A stretch of DNA of 64,000 nucleotides, taken from assembly GCF_008801925.2 (NCBI RefSeq), contig NZ_CP062804.1, positions 2,666,001 to 2,730,000 of the forward strand, in the 5' to 3' direction. Source of the DNA: Cupriavidus basilensis. GTDB taxonomy: Bacteria > Pseudomonadota > Gammaproteobacteria > Burkholderiales > Burkholderiaceae. This document shows, one piece after another, positions 44,745 to 53,154 of the stretch (positions are counted from its first letter, which is position 1; each line of letters starts with the position of its first letter). Below the pieces are notes generated by a model. The model was not told where the DNA came from, made no database searches, and worked only from the letters and a program-made list of their open reading frames with translations. Made by a program: the position numbers and the translations under genes.

Positions 44745-46212
44745 TACCTCGGCCAATGCCTCGGCCAATACCTCGGTGAATACGGATTTCACCGCCGGCC
44801 TGCATGGCCAGCGCTGGCGCGATGCGCTCACCGCCGCCTCGGCCGGCATTGCCGAGATCGACAGCAAGCGCAGCTGCGGCCGCCTGACCCGCGCCGCCGG
44901 CCTGGTGCTGGAAGCCGTGGGCCTGCGCCTGCCGGTCGGCAGCGATTGCCTGATCGAGCTGCCGGGCGGCCAGTTGCACGGCAAGAACACCGGCCCGCGC
45001 CTGGCCGAGGCAGAAGTCGTTGGCTTCGGCGCCGACCGGCTCTACCTGATGCCGCAATCCGACGTGGTGGGCCTGGTGCCCGGCGCGCGCGTCTATCCGC
45101 TCGAGCCCACGCCGCTGCCCAGCGGCGACACCACCCCGCGTGAGCCGGGCTCGAAGCGCCTGCCGGTGGGCGAAGGCCTGCTCGGGCGCGTGCTCGATGC
45201 CGCCGGGCGTCCGCTGGACGGCCTGGGCCCCATCACCGCTGCCACGGAAGTCACGCTCGGCGGCACGCAGATCAACCCGCTGTCGCGCGCGCCCATCGAG
45301 ACTGTGCTCGACGTGGGCGTGCGTGCCATCAACGGCATGCTCACCGTGGGCCGCGGCCAGCGCATGGGCCTGTTCGCCGGCTCCGGCGTGGGCAAGAGCG
45401 TGTTGCTGGGCATGATGGCGCGCTACACCAGCGCGGAAGTGATCGTGGTCGGCCTGATCGGCGAGCGCGGCCGCGAAGTGAAGGACTTCATCGAGAACAT
45501 CCTGGGCCCGGAAGGGCGCGCGCGCTCCGTGGTGGTGGCGGCACCTGCCGACACCTCGCCGCTGCTGCGCATGCAGGGCGCCTCTTATGCCACGCGCCTG
45601 GCCGAGTACTTCCGCGACCAGGGCCGCCACGTGCTGCTGATCATGGACTCGCTCACGCGTTACGCCATGGCCCAGCGCGAGATCGCCCTGGCCATCGGCG
45701 AGCCGCCCGCCACCAAGGGCTATCCGCCCTCGGTGTTCGCCAAGCTCCCCACGCTGGTGGAGCGTACCGGCAACGGCGCCGAAGGCGGCGGCTCGATCAC
45801 GGCCTTCTACACCGTGCTGACCGAAGGCGACGACCAGCAGGATCCGATCGCGGATTCCGCGCGCGCCATCCTGGACGGCCACATCGTGCTCTCGCGCAGC
45901 CTGGCGGAATCCGGCCACTACCCCGCGATCGACGTGGAGGCCTCGATCAGCCGGGCCATGACGGCGCTGATCGAGCCGCCGCAGTTCGCCTCGGTGCGGC
46001 GCTTCAAGCAATTGATGTCGCGCTACCAGCGCAACCGCGACCTGATCAGCGTGGGCGCGTACGTGCCGGGCAACGATCCGGAGCTGGATCTGGCCATCCA
46101 CCTGCATCCGCAGATGGAGGCCTTCCTGCAGCAAGACATCCATGAGCGCGCCGGCTACGACGCCTCGATCGGCCAGTTGCATAGTCTCTTCCACCGGAGT
46201 GAACATGGCTAA
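44737..46212 (+). CDS. fliI: Flagellum-specific ATPase FliI
   Basis: A 491-residue F1-beta-like ATPase of the flagellar export apparatus. Walker [15 protein letters not shown] (about residues 213-226), [22 protein letters not shown] as Walker B region and [23 protein letters not shown] are visible. The N-terminal ~25 residues are a low-complexity Thr/Ser/Asn/Ala stretch not usual in FliI. The ATG at 44737 is chosen; it lies just before the fliH stop. It overlaps fliJ by eight bases. Confidence 0.96.
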   Translation: MPDTSANASANTSVNTDFTAGLHGQRWRDALTAASAGIAEIDSKRSCGRLTRAAGLVLEAVGLRLPVGSDCLIELPGGQLHGKNTGPRLAEAEVVGFGADRLYLMPQSDVVGLVPGARVYPLEPTPLPSGDTTPREPGSKRLPVGEGLLGRVLDAAGRPLDGLGPITAATEVTLGGTQINPLSRAPIETVLDVGVRAINGMLTVGRGQRMGLFAGSGVGKSVLLGMMARYTSAEVIVVGLIGERGREVKDFIENILGPEGRARSVVVAAPADTSPLLRMQGASYATRLAEYFRDQGRHVLLIMDSLTRYAMAQREIALAIGEPPATKGYPPSVFAKLPTLVERTGNGAEGGGSITAFYTVLTEGDDQQDPIADSARAILDGHIVLSRSLAESGHYPAIDVEASISRAMTALIEPPQFASVRRFKQLMSRYQRNRDLISVGAYVPGNDPELDLAIHLHPQMEAFLQQDIHERAGYDASIGQLHSLFHRSEHG

Positions 46213-46660
46213 GCCATCTGCATTGAATACCTTGGCCGACCTGGCCCAGAACGATACGGATGCCGCCGCGCGCGAGCTGGGCCGGCTGCAAGGCCTGCGC
46301 AACCAGGCGGAGCAGCAACTGGCCGCGCTCACGCAGTACCGGCAGGAATACCGCGAGCGCATGCAAGCCATCGCGCAGGACGGCATGACTTCCACCCGCT
46401 GGCAGGACTTTGCGCAGTTCCTGGCCTCGCTCGATACCGCCATCCGCCAGCAAACCGAAGCGCTGGCCCGGGCCGAAGCCCAGTTGCTCGCTGGCCGCGC
46501 CAACTGGCAGCAGCAAAAGCGCCGCCAGAACTCCTTCGACACGCTCATTACCCGCGCGGATACGCGCGAGCAGATTGCCAGCACGCGCCGCGAGCAACGC
46601 GACACCGACGAATACGCAGCCCGCGCCGCCCGCCTGCAAGTTGCAGGCCGCCACCGCTAA
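46205..46660 (+). CDS. fliJ: Flagellar export protein FliJ
   Basis: A 151-residue coiled-coil protein that fits into the FliI hexamer like the gamma subunit of F1. Continuous heptad-like helices run over almost the entire length ([41 protein letters not shown]). The start at 46205 lies inside the end of fliI. Call based on helical pattern, length and position. Confidence 0.92.
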   Translation: MAKPSALNTLADLAQNDTDAAARELGRLQGLRNQAEQQLAALTQYRQEYRERMQAIAQDGMTSTRWQDFAQFLASLDTAIRQQTEALARAEAQLLAGRANWQQQKRRQNSFDTLITRADTREQIASTRREQRDTDEYAARAARLQVAGRHR

Positions 46661-46686
46661 GCCGCCCAGACAGACCGAGCCCGAAC

Positions 46687-48156
46687 ATGATCGATATCAG
46701 CCAGATTGTCAGCAATGCCGCCACTGCCGCCTCTTCGCGCAGCAGCAACACCAGCAGTGCCGACGCGCAGCAGCAGCAAGGGTTCGGCGATGCGCTGGCG
46801 CGCGCCCGCAACGACGACCGCACCAGCAGCAATAACAGCAATAGCAGCAATAACAGCAACGCCGGCAACACCAACACCAATAACGCGTCCGCACGCAACG
46901 ACGCCAGCGGCCAGAGCGCCAATGCCGCCAGTCAAGGCACGCAAGCCAACACGGTAGCCAGCAAGCCGTCACGCCGCCAGGATAAGGACGACGAGACGTC
47001 CGAGGACCAGGCTGCGGATCCCGCCGCACAGTCCGCCGCCGCCGCGCTGGCCGCCCTGCTCGCGCCGCAGCCGGCCCAGCCTGCCGCGCTGGCAGCCAAC
47101 GGCGCGCTGCCAGGCTCGGCCGGACTGCCCGGCACTGCCGCCCTGGGCGCGCAAGCTGGCTTGAAGGACATGAAGGACCCGGCGCTCGCCAGCGCCGCGG
47201 CCGCCACACCCAACGCGGCCGCACCGGCGACCTCGGCCGCCGCCGATACGCTGGCCACCATCGCGTCCCAGCGCGCCGCGCTGCAGGCCGTGCCGCAAAC
47301 CGCGGCCAGCACCCAGGCGGCGACCACGGACAAGCCCGCCGCAACGCCCGGCACCGACGCCACCAAGGCCGCCCCGGACCTGGCCGCCAGCCTCAAGGCC
47401 GCCATGGCCAGCCAGCAAGGCAGCAATGGCCAGGCCTCCTCCGGGCAGCAGGACGCCTCGCTCGGCCAGCCGTACAAGGCCCCGCTGCAGCTTGGCGATG
47501 CCGGCAAGGGCAACGCGCCCGCAGCAGCCGCGGCAGCCACCGCCGCCACGCCGGCCAACCCGATGCAACTGGCGGCAGCCATGCGCGCCGCCGAGCCGGC
47601 CAGCACCGAAGCCACGCCCGCCGCCGTCACGCCGCTGATGGCGGCCGGCAGCCTGGCCGCGAGCCAGGCGCCGACCTCGGGCGGCCTGTCGCCGACCACC
47701 TCGCTGCCGATCGCGCCGCCCGTGGGTGACGGCCAGTGGCCGCAAGCGCTGGGCCAGCAGATGGTGCGCCTGTCGACCCAAGGCAACCACACCGCCGAGC
47801 TGCAGCTCAATCCGCCCGACCTCGGCCCGCTCAAGGTCGTGCTCAACGTCGTCAACGACCAGGCCCAGGCCCAGTTCGTCTCGCCGCACGCCGCCGTGCG
47901 CGCCGCGGTCGAAGCCGCGCTGCCGCAACTGCGCACCGCGCTGGCCGACAACGGGATCCAGCTGGGCCAGACCTCGGTGGGCGCCGACGGCTTTGCCGGC
48001 CAGGCCGGCAACGGCCAGCAGCAGCAACGCCAGCCGGGCAACGCGCAGAACGGCTTCGGCACGTTGGCCGGGATCCCGGCAGCCCCGGTCAATGCCGGCC
48101 CCGTGGCCCCGGTGGCACGCACCCTCGCTCGCGGCGAAGTCGACACCTTCGCCTGA
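46687..48156 (+). CDS. fliK: Flagellar hook-length control protein FliK
   Basis: A 489-residue molecular ruler. Residues 1 to about 360 are low-complexity, rich in Ala, Asn, Ser and Pro, as expected for the flexible ruler part. The C-terminal domain QMVRLSTQGNHTAELQLNPPDLGPLKVVLNVVNDQAQAQFVSPHAAVRAAVEAALPQLR is the Flg_hook domain that contacts FlhB. It ends the fliFGHIJK operon. A second FliK-like gene lies at 26.0 kb. Confidence 0.93.
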   Translation: MIDISQIVSNAATAASSRSSNTSSADAQQQQGFGDALARARNDDRTSSNNSNSSNNSNAGNTNTNNASARNDASGQSANAASQGTQANTVASKPSRRQDKDDETSEDQAADPAAQSAAAALAALLAPQPAQPAALAANGALPGSAGLPGTAALGAQAGLKDMKDPALASAAAATPNAAAPATSAAADTLATIASQRAALQAVPQTAASTQAATTDKPAATPGTDATKAAPDLAASLKAAMASQQGSNGQASSGQQDASLGQPYKAPLQLGDAGKGNAPAAAAAATAATPANPMQLAAAMRAAEPASTEATPAAVTPLMAAGSLAASQAPTSGGLSPTTSLPIAPPVGDGQWPQALGQQMVRLSTQGNHTAELQLNPPDLGPLKVVLNVVNDQAQAQFVSPHAAVRAAVEAALPQLRTALADNGIQLGQTSVGADGFAGQAGNGQQQQRQPGNAQNGFGTLAGIPAAPVNAGPVAPVARTLARGEVDTFA

Positions 48157-48158
48157 CG

Positions 48159-48197
48159 GCCCGGGCGTGATGGCGGCTCGGGCGCACACGCCCGGGC
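48159..48197 (+). terminator. Possible terminator after fliK
   Basis: GCCCGGGCGTG and CACGCCCGGGC form an 11-bp perfect stem right after the fliK stop codon. The loop is 17 bases and no T tract follows, so it may act as an RNA-stabilising or partial termination structure only. Confidence 0.4.
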
Positions 48198-48290
48198 ATG
48201 CCACGCAGCCCAGCGCATTCGCGCTTACCATGTCGTTGTAGAGCGGGGCCGCAGCCATCAAGGCTGGCGCGCCCCGCCCGCCAAGACGCC

Positions 48291-48944
48291 ATGACCTTCG
48301 ACCTGTTCGACTCCCTACCCCAGGATGCCCCCCGCGCCGAGCCCATCGTGCCCGGCGCAGTGGTGCTGCGCGGCTTCGCACGCGAGCATGAACTCACCCT
48401 GCTGGATAACGTGCGCGCCATTGCCACGCAAGCGCCGTGGCGGCACCTCATCACGCCGGGCGGCCTGCGCATGTCGGTGGCCATGACCAACTGCGGCCAG
48501 TTTGGCTGGGTTTCGGATGTCACCGGCTACCGCTACGAAGCGGCCGATCCCCTCAGCGGCCAGCCCTGGCCAAGCATGCCGGATGCCTTCCTGGCGCTGG
48601 CGCGCGATGCGGCCGCCACGGCCGGCTTTGCCGACTTCCGGCCCGATGCGTGCCTGCTCAACCGCTATGCCCCAGGCACCCGGCTCTCCCTGCACCAGGA
48701 CCGCGATGAGCGCGACCTGCGCGCGCCCATCGTCTCGGTGTCGCTTGGCCTGCCGGCCGTGTTCCTGTTCGGCGGCCTGGCCCGCGCCGAGCGCCCGCTG
48801 CGCGTGCGGCTGGCGCATGGCGATGTGGTGGTATGGGGTGGCCCGGCCAGGCTGGCGTTCCACGGCATTGCGCCGCTGGCCGACGGCGATCACGCGCTGG
48901 TGGGCCGCGAGCGGATCAACCTGACTTTCCGCAAGACGCGCTAA
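48291..48944 (+). CDS. alkB: AlkB family 2-oxoglutarate/Fe(II) DNA dealkylase
   Basis: A 217-residue dioxygenase that removes methyl groups from N1-adenine and N3-cytosine in alkylated DNA. The iron ligands are visible as HQDRDE (His-X-Asp) and the later His in FHGIAPLADGDH, and the 2-oxoglutarate arginine lies in RINLTFRKTR. A nucleotide-lid segment LITPGGLRMSVAMTNCG is also typical of E. coli AlkB. It starts with the ATG at 48291 and is a separate gene after the fli operon. Confidence 0.93.
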   Translation: MTFDLFDSLPQDAPRAEPIVPGAVVLRGFAREHELTLLDNVRAIATQAPWRHLITPGGLRMSVAMTNCGQFGWVSDVTGYRYEAADPLSGQPWPSMPDAFLALARDAAATAGFADFRPDACLLNRYAPGTRLSLHQDRDERDLRAPIVSVSLGLPAVFLFGGLARAERPLRVRLAHGDVVVWGGPARLAFHGIAPLADGDHALVGRERINLTFRKTR

Positions 48945-48974
48945 CGGCGTGCCGGGCGCATTGGCGGGCGAGCG

Positions 48975-50225
48975 TCAGCCGATCTCATCGAGCAACGCCA
49001 GCCGGCTCTCGTCGGGAAACGCCTTGACGCGATACCTGGCAGGATACTGCGCCTCCGGCTCCATCAGGTCACCCAGCATGGCTAGCGCCTGCTGCCAGCC
49101 CACCACGCGCGTCTGCCCCATGCCATCGCCCGCGTCGGGCCGTACCAGGGCGATGCGATCCGCGCGCGGCAGCGAAGTCTCCACGCCGCAGGTCCAGGTG
49201 GTAATCGAGAACGAGGTAAGCGGATCGTCCTGCCGCCCATAAAGCAGGTAATTGGCCAGGAAGACATCGGCGCCGTCGCGCTCGTTCAGGCGGTCCAGGG
49301 CGGCCTTTTGCGTGTCGTATTCTTCCTTGCGGTACAGCCGCGCCAGATGGGCGAGGTGCCGTGCGGCCTCCTCGCCGGCCGGAACGAAATGCGACACCTC
49401 GGACCCCGTGGGCACAGCGTGCGCCACGCCCCCGGGCTGGTAGCGGAACATGGCCGGCGAGATCGTGCGGCCCTGGCGGGACGCCTGCAGGCTGAGCTCC
49501 ACCATGCGCAGCTGCCCGGCATCATCGTGGTCGCCCGTGACCAGCAGCACCTCGCGGGTTGGCATCATGAACACTGGACGACCGCGTACCGGTACCCGCT
49601 CCAGCACATCCGGCAGCAGCGCGCGGCTGGCCTCGTAGCCGTCGCTCCAGGCGCCCTGGTAGACGCCTTGCGCGACCGGGACGAAGGCTTCGCTGGTGTG
49701 GTCGCGCAGGTTGTCGCCCGCGATCTGCAGCGCCTGGCCAAGCGTCACCTGCCAGGAGGCGCAGGGGCCATTGAGCAGCGTCGACGTGGTTTCCGGATAG
49801 TCCACCGCCAGCAGGATCACGCAATCCTCGCCGAAGGGCAGGCAGGCGACCTCAAAGGTCGAAGGATCGCCTTCCGTGCGCAAGTGGTGCAGCCGGATCT
49901 CGTCGATCAGCGAGCGGCTGCGGATCAGCGGGCGCAGCATGGGCCGGGCCTCGGACAGCAGGGCCGGCGTGGCCTGCCCGCTTGAGCACAAGGTGGCCAC
50001 GAAGCCATGCAGCGCCTTGTCGCGCTGCGCGCCAGGCGCCTCGCAGTACGCCCGGTAAGCGTTGTGCAGGTTGAAAAAAGCGTTGCGCCCGTGCTCCAGC
50101 CGGAACTCGTCCGCGTTGAAATCGAGGCGCCCCTCAAAGCCCTGGCGCCGGGCGGCGGCGATGAACAGCGCCGCGAAACGATCCGGCGGCGGCTTGCGCA
50201 GGAAAAGCGAATCGAAGAAACCCAT
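48975..50225 (-). CDS. Conserved protein of unknown function (416 aa)
   Basis: I do not recognise this protein with certainty. It has no signal peptide and no clear membrane segments. It starts MGFFDSLFLRKPPPDRFAALF, has a mixed alpha/beta composition, and the middle (TFEVACLPFGEDCVILLAVDYPET, VFMMPTREVLLVTGDHD) suggests a folded cytoplasmic domain with some resemblance to the DUF1444 group. It is convergent with alkB and divergent from the glycosyltransferase at 50.5 kb. Codon use is like that of its neighbours. Confidence 0.7.
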   Translation of the reverse strand: MGFFDSLFLRKPPPDRFAALFIAAARRQGFEGRLDFNADEFRLEHGRNAFFNLHNAYRAYCEAPGAQRDKALHGFVATLCSSGQATPALLSEARPMLRPLIRSRSLIDEIRLHHLRTEGDPSTFEVACLPFGEDCVILLAVDYPETTSTLLNGPCASWQVTLGQALQIAGDNLRDHTSEAFVPVAQGVYQGAWSDGYEASRALLPDVLERVPVRGRPVFMMPTREVLLVTGDHDDAGQLRMVELSLQASRQGRTISPAMFRYQPGGVAHAVPTGSEVSHFVPAGEEAARHLAHLARLYRKEEYDTQKAALDRLNERDGADVFLANYLLYGRQDDPLTSFSITTWTCGVETSLPRADRIALVRPDAGDGMGQTRVVGWQQALAMLGDLMEPEAQYPARYRVKAFPDESRLALLDEIG

Positions 50226-50481
50226 GGCGATGGCGTGGCCCGGATGTTGACGGGGGTGGTTGGCCCGGATGTTGGCCTGGACGGCAGTGCTTACACCTTA
50301 CCCCATGTGGTTGACTTGTACCTATCCTGGCGTTTCGGCATCCTCGCCATGCTTCGCCATGCGCCCTGCCGCGCGGTGTTGCGCTGCCATGTTTTCCGCT
50401 ATTCTTGGGCTCGCCGCGGCGCCGGGCCGACCATCCCGCCCGTGGCTCCGCCCCACCCCCAAGGATCACAGGAAACCCGAA

Positions 50482-51603
50482 TTGACGCGCATCTGCCTGA
50501 ACATGATCGTGAAGAACGAGGCCCCGGTGATCGCCCGGTGCCTCGCGTCCGTCAAGCCATGGATCGACCGCTGGACGATCGTCGACACCGGGTCCACCGA
50601 CGGCACCCAGGCGCTGGTGCGCCAGATCATGGGGGACTTGCCCGGCGCGCTCCATGAGCGGCCCTGGATCGATTTCGCGCACAACCGCAACGAGGCCCTG
50701 GCCCTGGCGCGCGCCGGCATGGAGGGCGCGGCCGGTGCCGAAGACTACGTGCTGTTCATCGATGCCGACGAAACCCTGCGCATGCCCGAAGGATTCCGCT
50801 GGCCCCGGCTGGCCGACGACGGCTACCGCTTCCAGTGCGAGCTGGGCGGCTGGCAATACCAGCGCAACGCCCTGGTCAAGGCGGGCCAGCCCTGGCGCTG
50901 GGAAGGCGTGCTGCACGAATACCTGACGCAGGACCCGGCGCACGCCTGGCAGCACCTGCCCGGCCCCGCCATCGTGGTCTCGCGCGATGGCGCCCGCGCC
51001 CGCGATCCGCACACCTACCTGCGCGACATCGAAGTGCTGGAGCGCGCCTTGAGCAAGGATCCGGCCAACGCGCGCTACTGCTTCTACCTGGCGCAGAGCT
51101 ACCGCGACGCCGGCAAGCTGGAAGCCAGCCTGAAGCAATACCAGGCGCGCGTGGCCATGGGCGGCTGGGAGGAGGAGCGCTGGTTCGCGCTGTTCCAGAT
51201 CGCCGTGCTGACAGAACGCCTTGCCGCCGACGCCGCGCATGCGGCAAACCCGGCCTACGCCCCCGGCGCCGTGCGAGACGCCTACCTTGCCGCCTACCAG
51301 GCGCGCCCCGCGCGTGCCGAGCCGCTGTGCGAACTGGCCCGCTACCACCGGCTGCGTGGCGAGTTTGCGCAGGCGCATCTCTACGCCCAGCAAGCCGCGG
51401 CCATGCCGTGCCCGGCCGATACCCTGTTTGTCGATGCATCGGTCTATGCCTGGCGCGCGCTCGACGAACTCACGGTCAGCGCGTACTACATCGGCGCGCT
51501 GGCGCAAGGCAAGGCCGCCTTGCAAAAGCTGCTGGCCGAGGAGCGTTTCCCGCCCACCGAAAGCACGCGCATCCAGTCGAACCGGCCCTACTACGGCCTG
51601 TAG
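50482..51603 (+). CDS. GT2-family glycosyltransferase with C-terminal TPR-like repeats
   Basis: A 373-residue protein. The N-terminus ICLNMIVKNEAPVIARCLASVKPWIDRWTIVDTGSTDGT is the classic opening of the GT2 family (WaaE/SunS-like), with the metal-binding motif FIDADE at about residue 95. The C-terminal half contains helical repeats (YCFYLAQSYRDAGKLEASLKQY). Such two-part proteins transfer sugars to surface molecules or peptides. The TTG at 50482 is taken as start because AGGAAA lies six bases before it and homology begins at once. The frame is open 74 codons further upstream without support. Confidence 0.8.
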   Translation: MTRICLNMIVKNEAPVIARCLASVKPWIDRWTIVDTGSTDGTQALVRQIMGDLPGALHERPWIDFAHNRNEALALARAGMEGAAGAEDYVLFIDADETLRMPEGFRWPRLADDGYRFQCELGGWQYQRNALVKAGQPWRWEGVLHEYLTQDPAHAWQHLPGPAIVVSRDGARARDPHTYLRDIEVLERALSKDPANARYCFYLAQSYRDAGKLEASLKQYQARVAMGGWEEERWFALFQIAVLTERLAADAAHAANPAYAPGAVRDAYLAAYQARPARAEPLCELARYHRLRGEFAQAHLYAQQAAAMPCPADTLFVDASVYAWRALDELTVSAYYIGALAQGKAALQKLLAEERFPPTESTRIQSNRPYYGL

Positions 51604-51623
51604 CCTTTGAGCCGGGGCCGACT

Positions 51624-52097
51624 TCAGCCGGCCTTGGCCATCCCACGGTCCACCCAGTTGACCTTGGGGAACTTGCGCGCGAACGCCTCCGGCATCGGCA
51701 CGACCTGCTTGCGCTCGTAGCTGAAGAAGACAAAGCCGGACTTGGCCATGGCCACCAGCGCCTGATCTGCCGGACGCGTGATGCGGAAGGTGATATCGCC
51801 GCCATAGCGGTTGAAGTCCATCACCCCTACCTCGAACAGCAACTGGTCGCGGGCATGAGCCTCGGTGCGGTAGGTGGTGGCCAGGTCGGTCACGATGATG
51901 CCCACCTGGTCGGTCTGCGCATCCGGCTCGTCTGCCGTGCGCAGGTCGAACAGAAAGCGCGCCCGCGCCTCGGAAATCATCGAGATCATCGAGTCATTGC
52001 CGAGGTGGTTGGCAGAGTTGATATCGGTCACGCGCACCGTCAGGTGGGTGGAGTAGCAGAATTGGTCTTCGGGGAATTCGAGATTTAGGCGGGCCAT
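51624..52097 (-). CDS. Acyl-CoA thioesterase (hotdog fold)
   Basis: A 157-residue thioesterase of the 4-hydroxybenzoyl-CoA thioesterase/YbgC type. The pattern YSTHLTVRVTDINSANHLGNDSMISMISEARARFLF holds the active-site region (Asp/Asn near NSANHLGND), followed by the beta strands of the hotdog fold. The true start is MARLNLEFPEDQ at 52097; the frame continues upstream into the repeat region, where no protein is expected. Substrate unknown. Confidence 0.82.
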   Translation of the reverse strand: MARLNLEFPEDQFCYSTHLTVRVTDINSANHLGNDSMISMISEARARFLFDLRTADEPDAQTDQVGIIVTDLATTYRTEAHARDQLLFEVGVMDFNRYGGDITFRITRPADQALVAMAKSGFVFFSYERKQVVPMPEAFARKFPKVNWVDRGMAKAG

Positions 52098-52149
52098 GAT
52101 GTGATGGGGGAAACTCAGTGAGGGATTGTTGCTGTTTCTTTTTGCGGCG

Positions 52150-53095
52150 TTGGTTTTTGGACCTGCGGGCTGTATGACATTGCCCTTGCGTGGTTGGTCG
52201 CTGTTTCTTTGAGCGGCGATGGCTTTTGCACCCAACAGCCATACGACATCCCCCTGCGGGGGCTGCCGGTCACTCTTCTTTGCGTCGGCAAAGAAGACTA
52301 ACGAGAAGAAAGCCGACCCTGCCGGGAGCAGAGCAATAAGGCTCATGGGCCTCGGTGGTTGCGTCGTACGGCCCGGAGTGTTGGCTAGCGAATTCTACCG
52401 GCCCGAAGGACATCACACTTGCATGACCCGTTGGTTACGTGGTGCAGCCCCTGACCTCGCTTGCGGTGCCCGTTCCCACATCTGCCGTTCGCGGGGCGAA
52501 GTGCTGCGCCGTTTCGGACGTGGCTGGTTTCGTGGTTTTGTCTCGGAGGACGAGCGCCGTGGGTGTGAGCACGGCCCTCGCGCACGGGCCACGGTGCCCA
52601 CCACGAAACCAGGGGGGGCCGAGAGTAAGGCGCTGGTAGCCCCGGTACGGCAGGGCATCAAATACCCGGGCGCCCGCCGCCAGAGACAAAACCACGAAAC
52701 CACCAAGACAGGCAGGATCGTGGTGCTGCGCACCGCGAACGGCAGATGTGGGAATGGGCACCGCGCAAAGCGATCAGGGGCACCACCACGTGACCATTGG
52801 GTCATGCCGTAGCGATGACCCCCAAGCCGGCATGGCAAAGGCCAGCCAACACTCCGGGCCGTACGACGCAACCACCGAGGCAAAAACAGCCTTATTGCTC
52901 TGCTCCCGGCAGGGTCGGCTTTCTTCTCGTTAGTCTTCTTTGCCGACGCAAAGAAGAGTGACCGGCAGCCCCCGCAGGGGGATGTCGTATGGCTGTTGGG
53001 TTCAAAAACCATCGCCGTACAAAGAAACAGCGACCAACCCAGCAGAGCAATGTCGTACAGCCCGTGAATCCAAGATACCAACACCGCCAGCAAAC
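52150..53095. repeat. Large inverted duplication (about 0.95 kb, arms about 0.4 kb)
   Basis: The left arm from about 52150 to 52550 reappears as reverse complement between about 52690 and 53095. Stretches such as 52240-52340 and 52900-53000 are nearly identical when inverted (for example TCTTCTTTGCGTCGGCAAAG in the left arm), and blocks around 52355-52380 and 52470-52500 also match their partners, with patches of divergence between. The centre is near 52620. Both arms contain smaller palindromes. Long open frames exist in both arms, but they are mirror copies of each other and look spurious. No gene is called here. Confidence 0.85.
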
Positions 53096-53097
53096 CA

Positions 53098-53125
53098 TAA
53101 AAGAAAAGCCCCGCAAGGGGCCTTT
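53098..53125 (-). terminator. Terminator of acnB
   Basis: On the minus strand the hairpin GGCCCC-TTGC-GGGGC is followed by TTTTCTTTTAT. It lies about 30 bases after the acnB stop codon. Confidence 0.8.
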
Positions 53126-53154
53126 CAAACGTACGGCTAGAAAACCAGGACAGC

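Noticed and set aside
46781-46870. Run of AGC/AAC triplets in fliK considered as a separate repeat element
   Set aside because: It encodes the Asn/Ser-rich low-complexity part of the FliK ruler and stays in frame, so it is explained by the protein.
52219-53093. Open frames on both strands in the inverted duplication that share the segment PNSHTTSPCGGCRSLFF
   Set aside because: The two frames are mirror copies caused by the inverted repeat. Such frames recur because the repeat recurs; they show no domain and no ribosome site.
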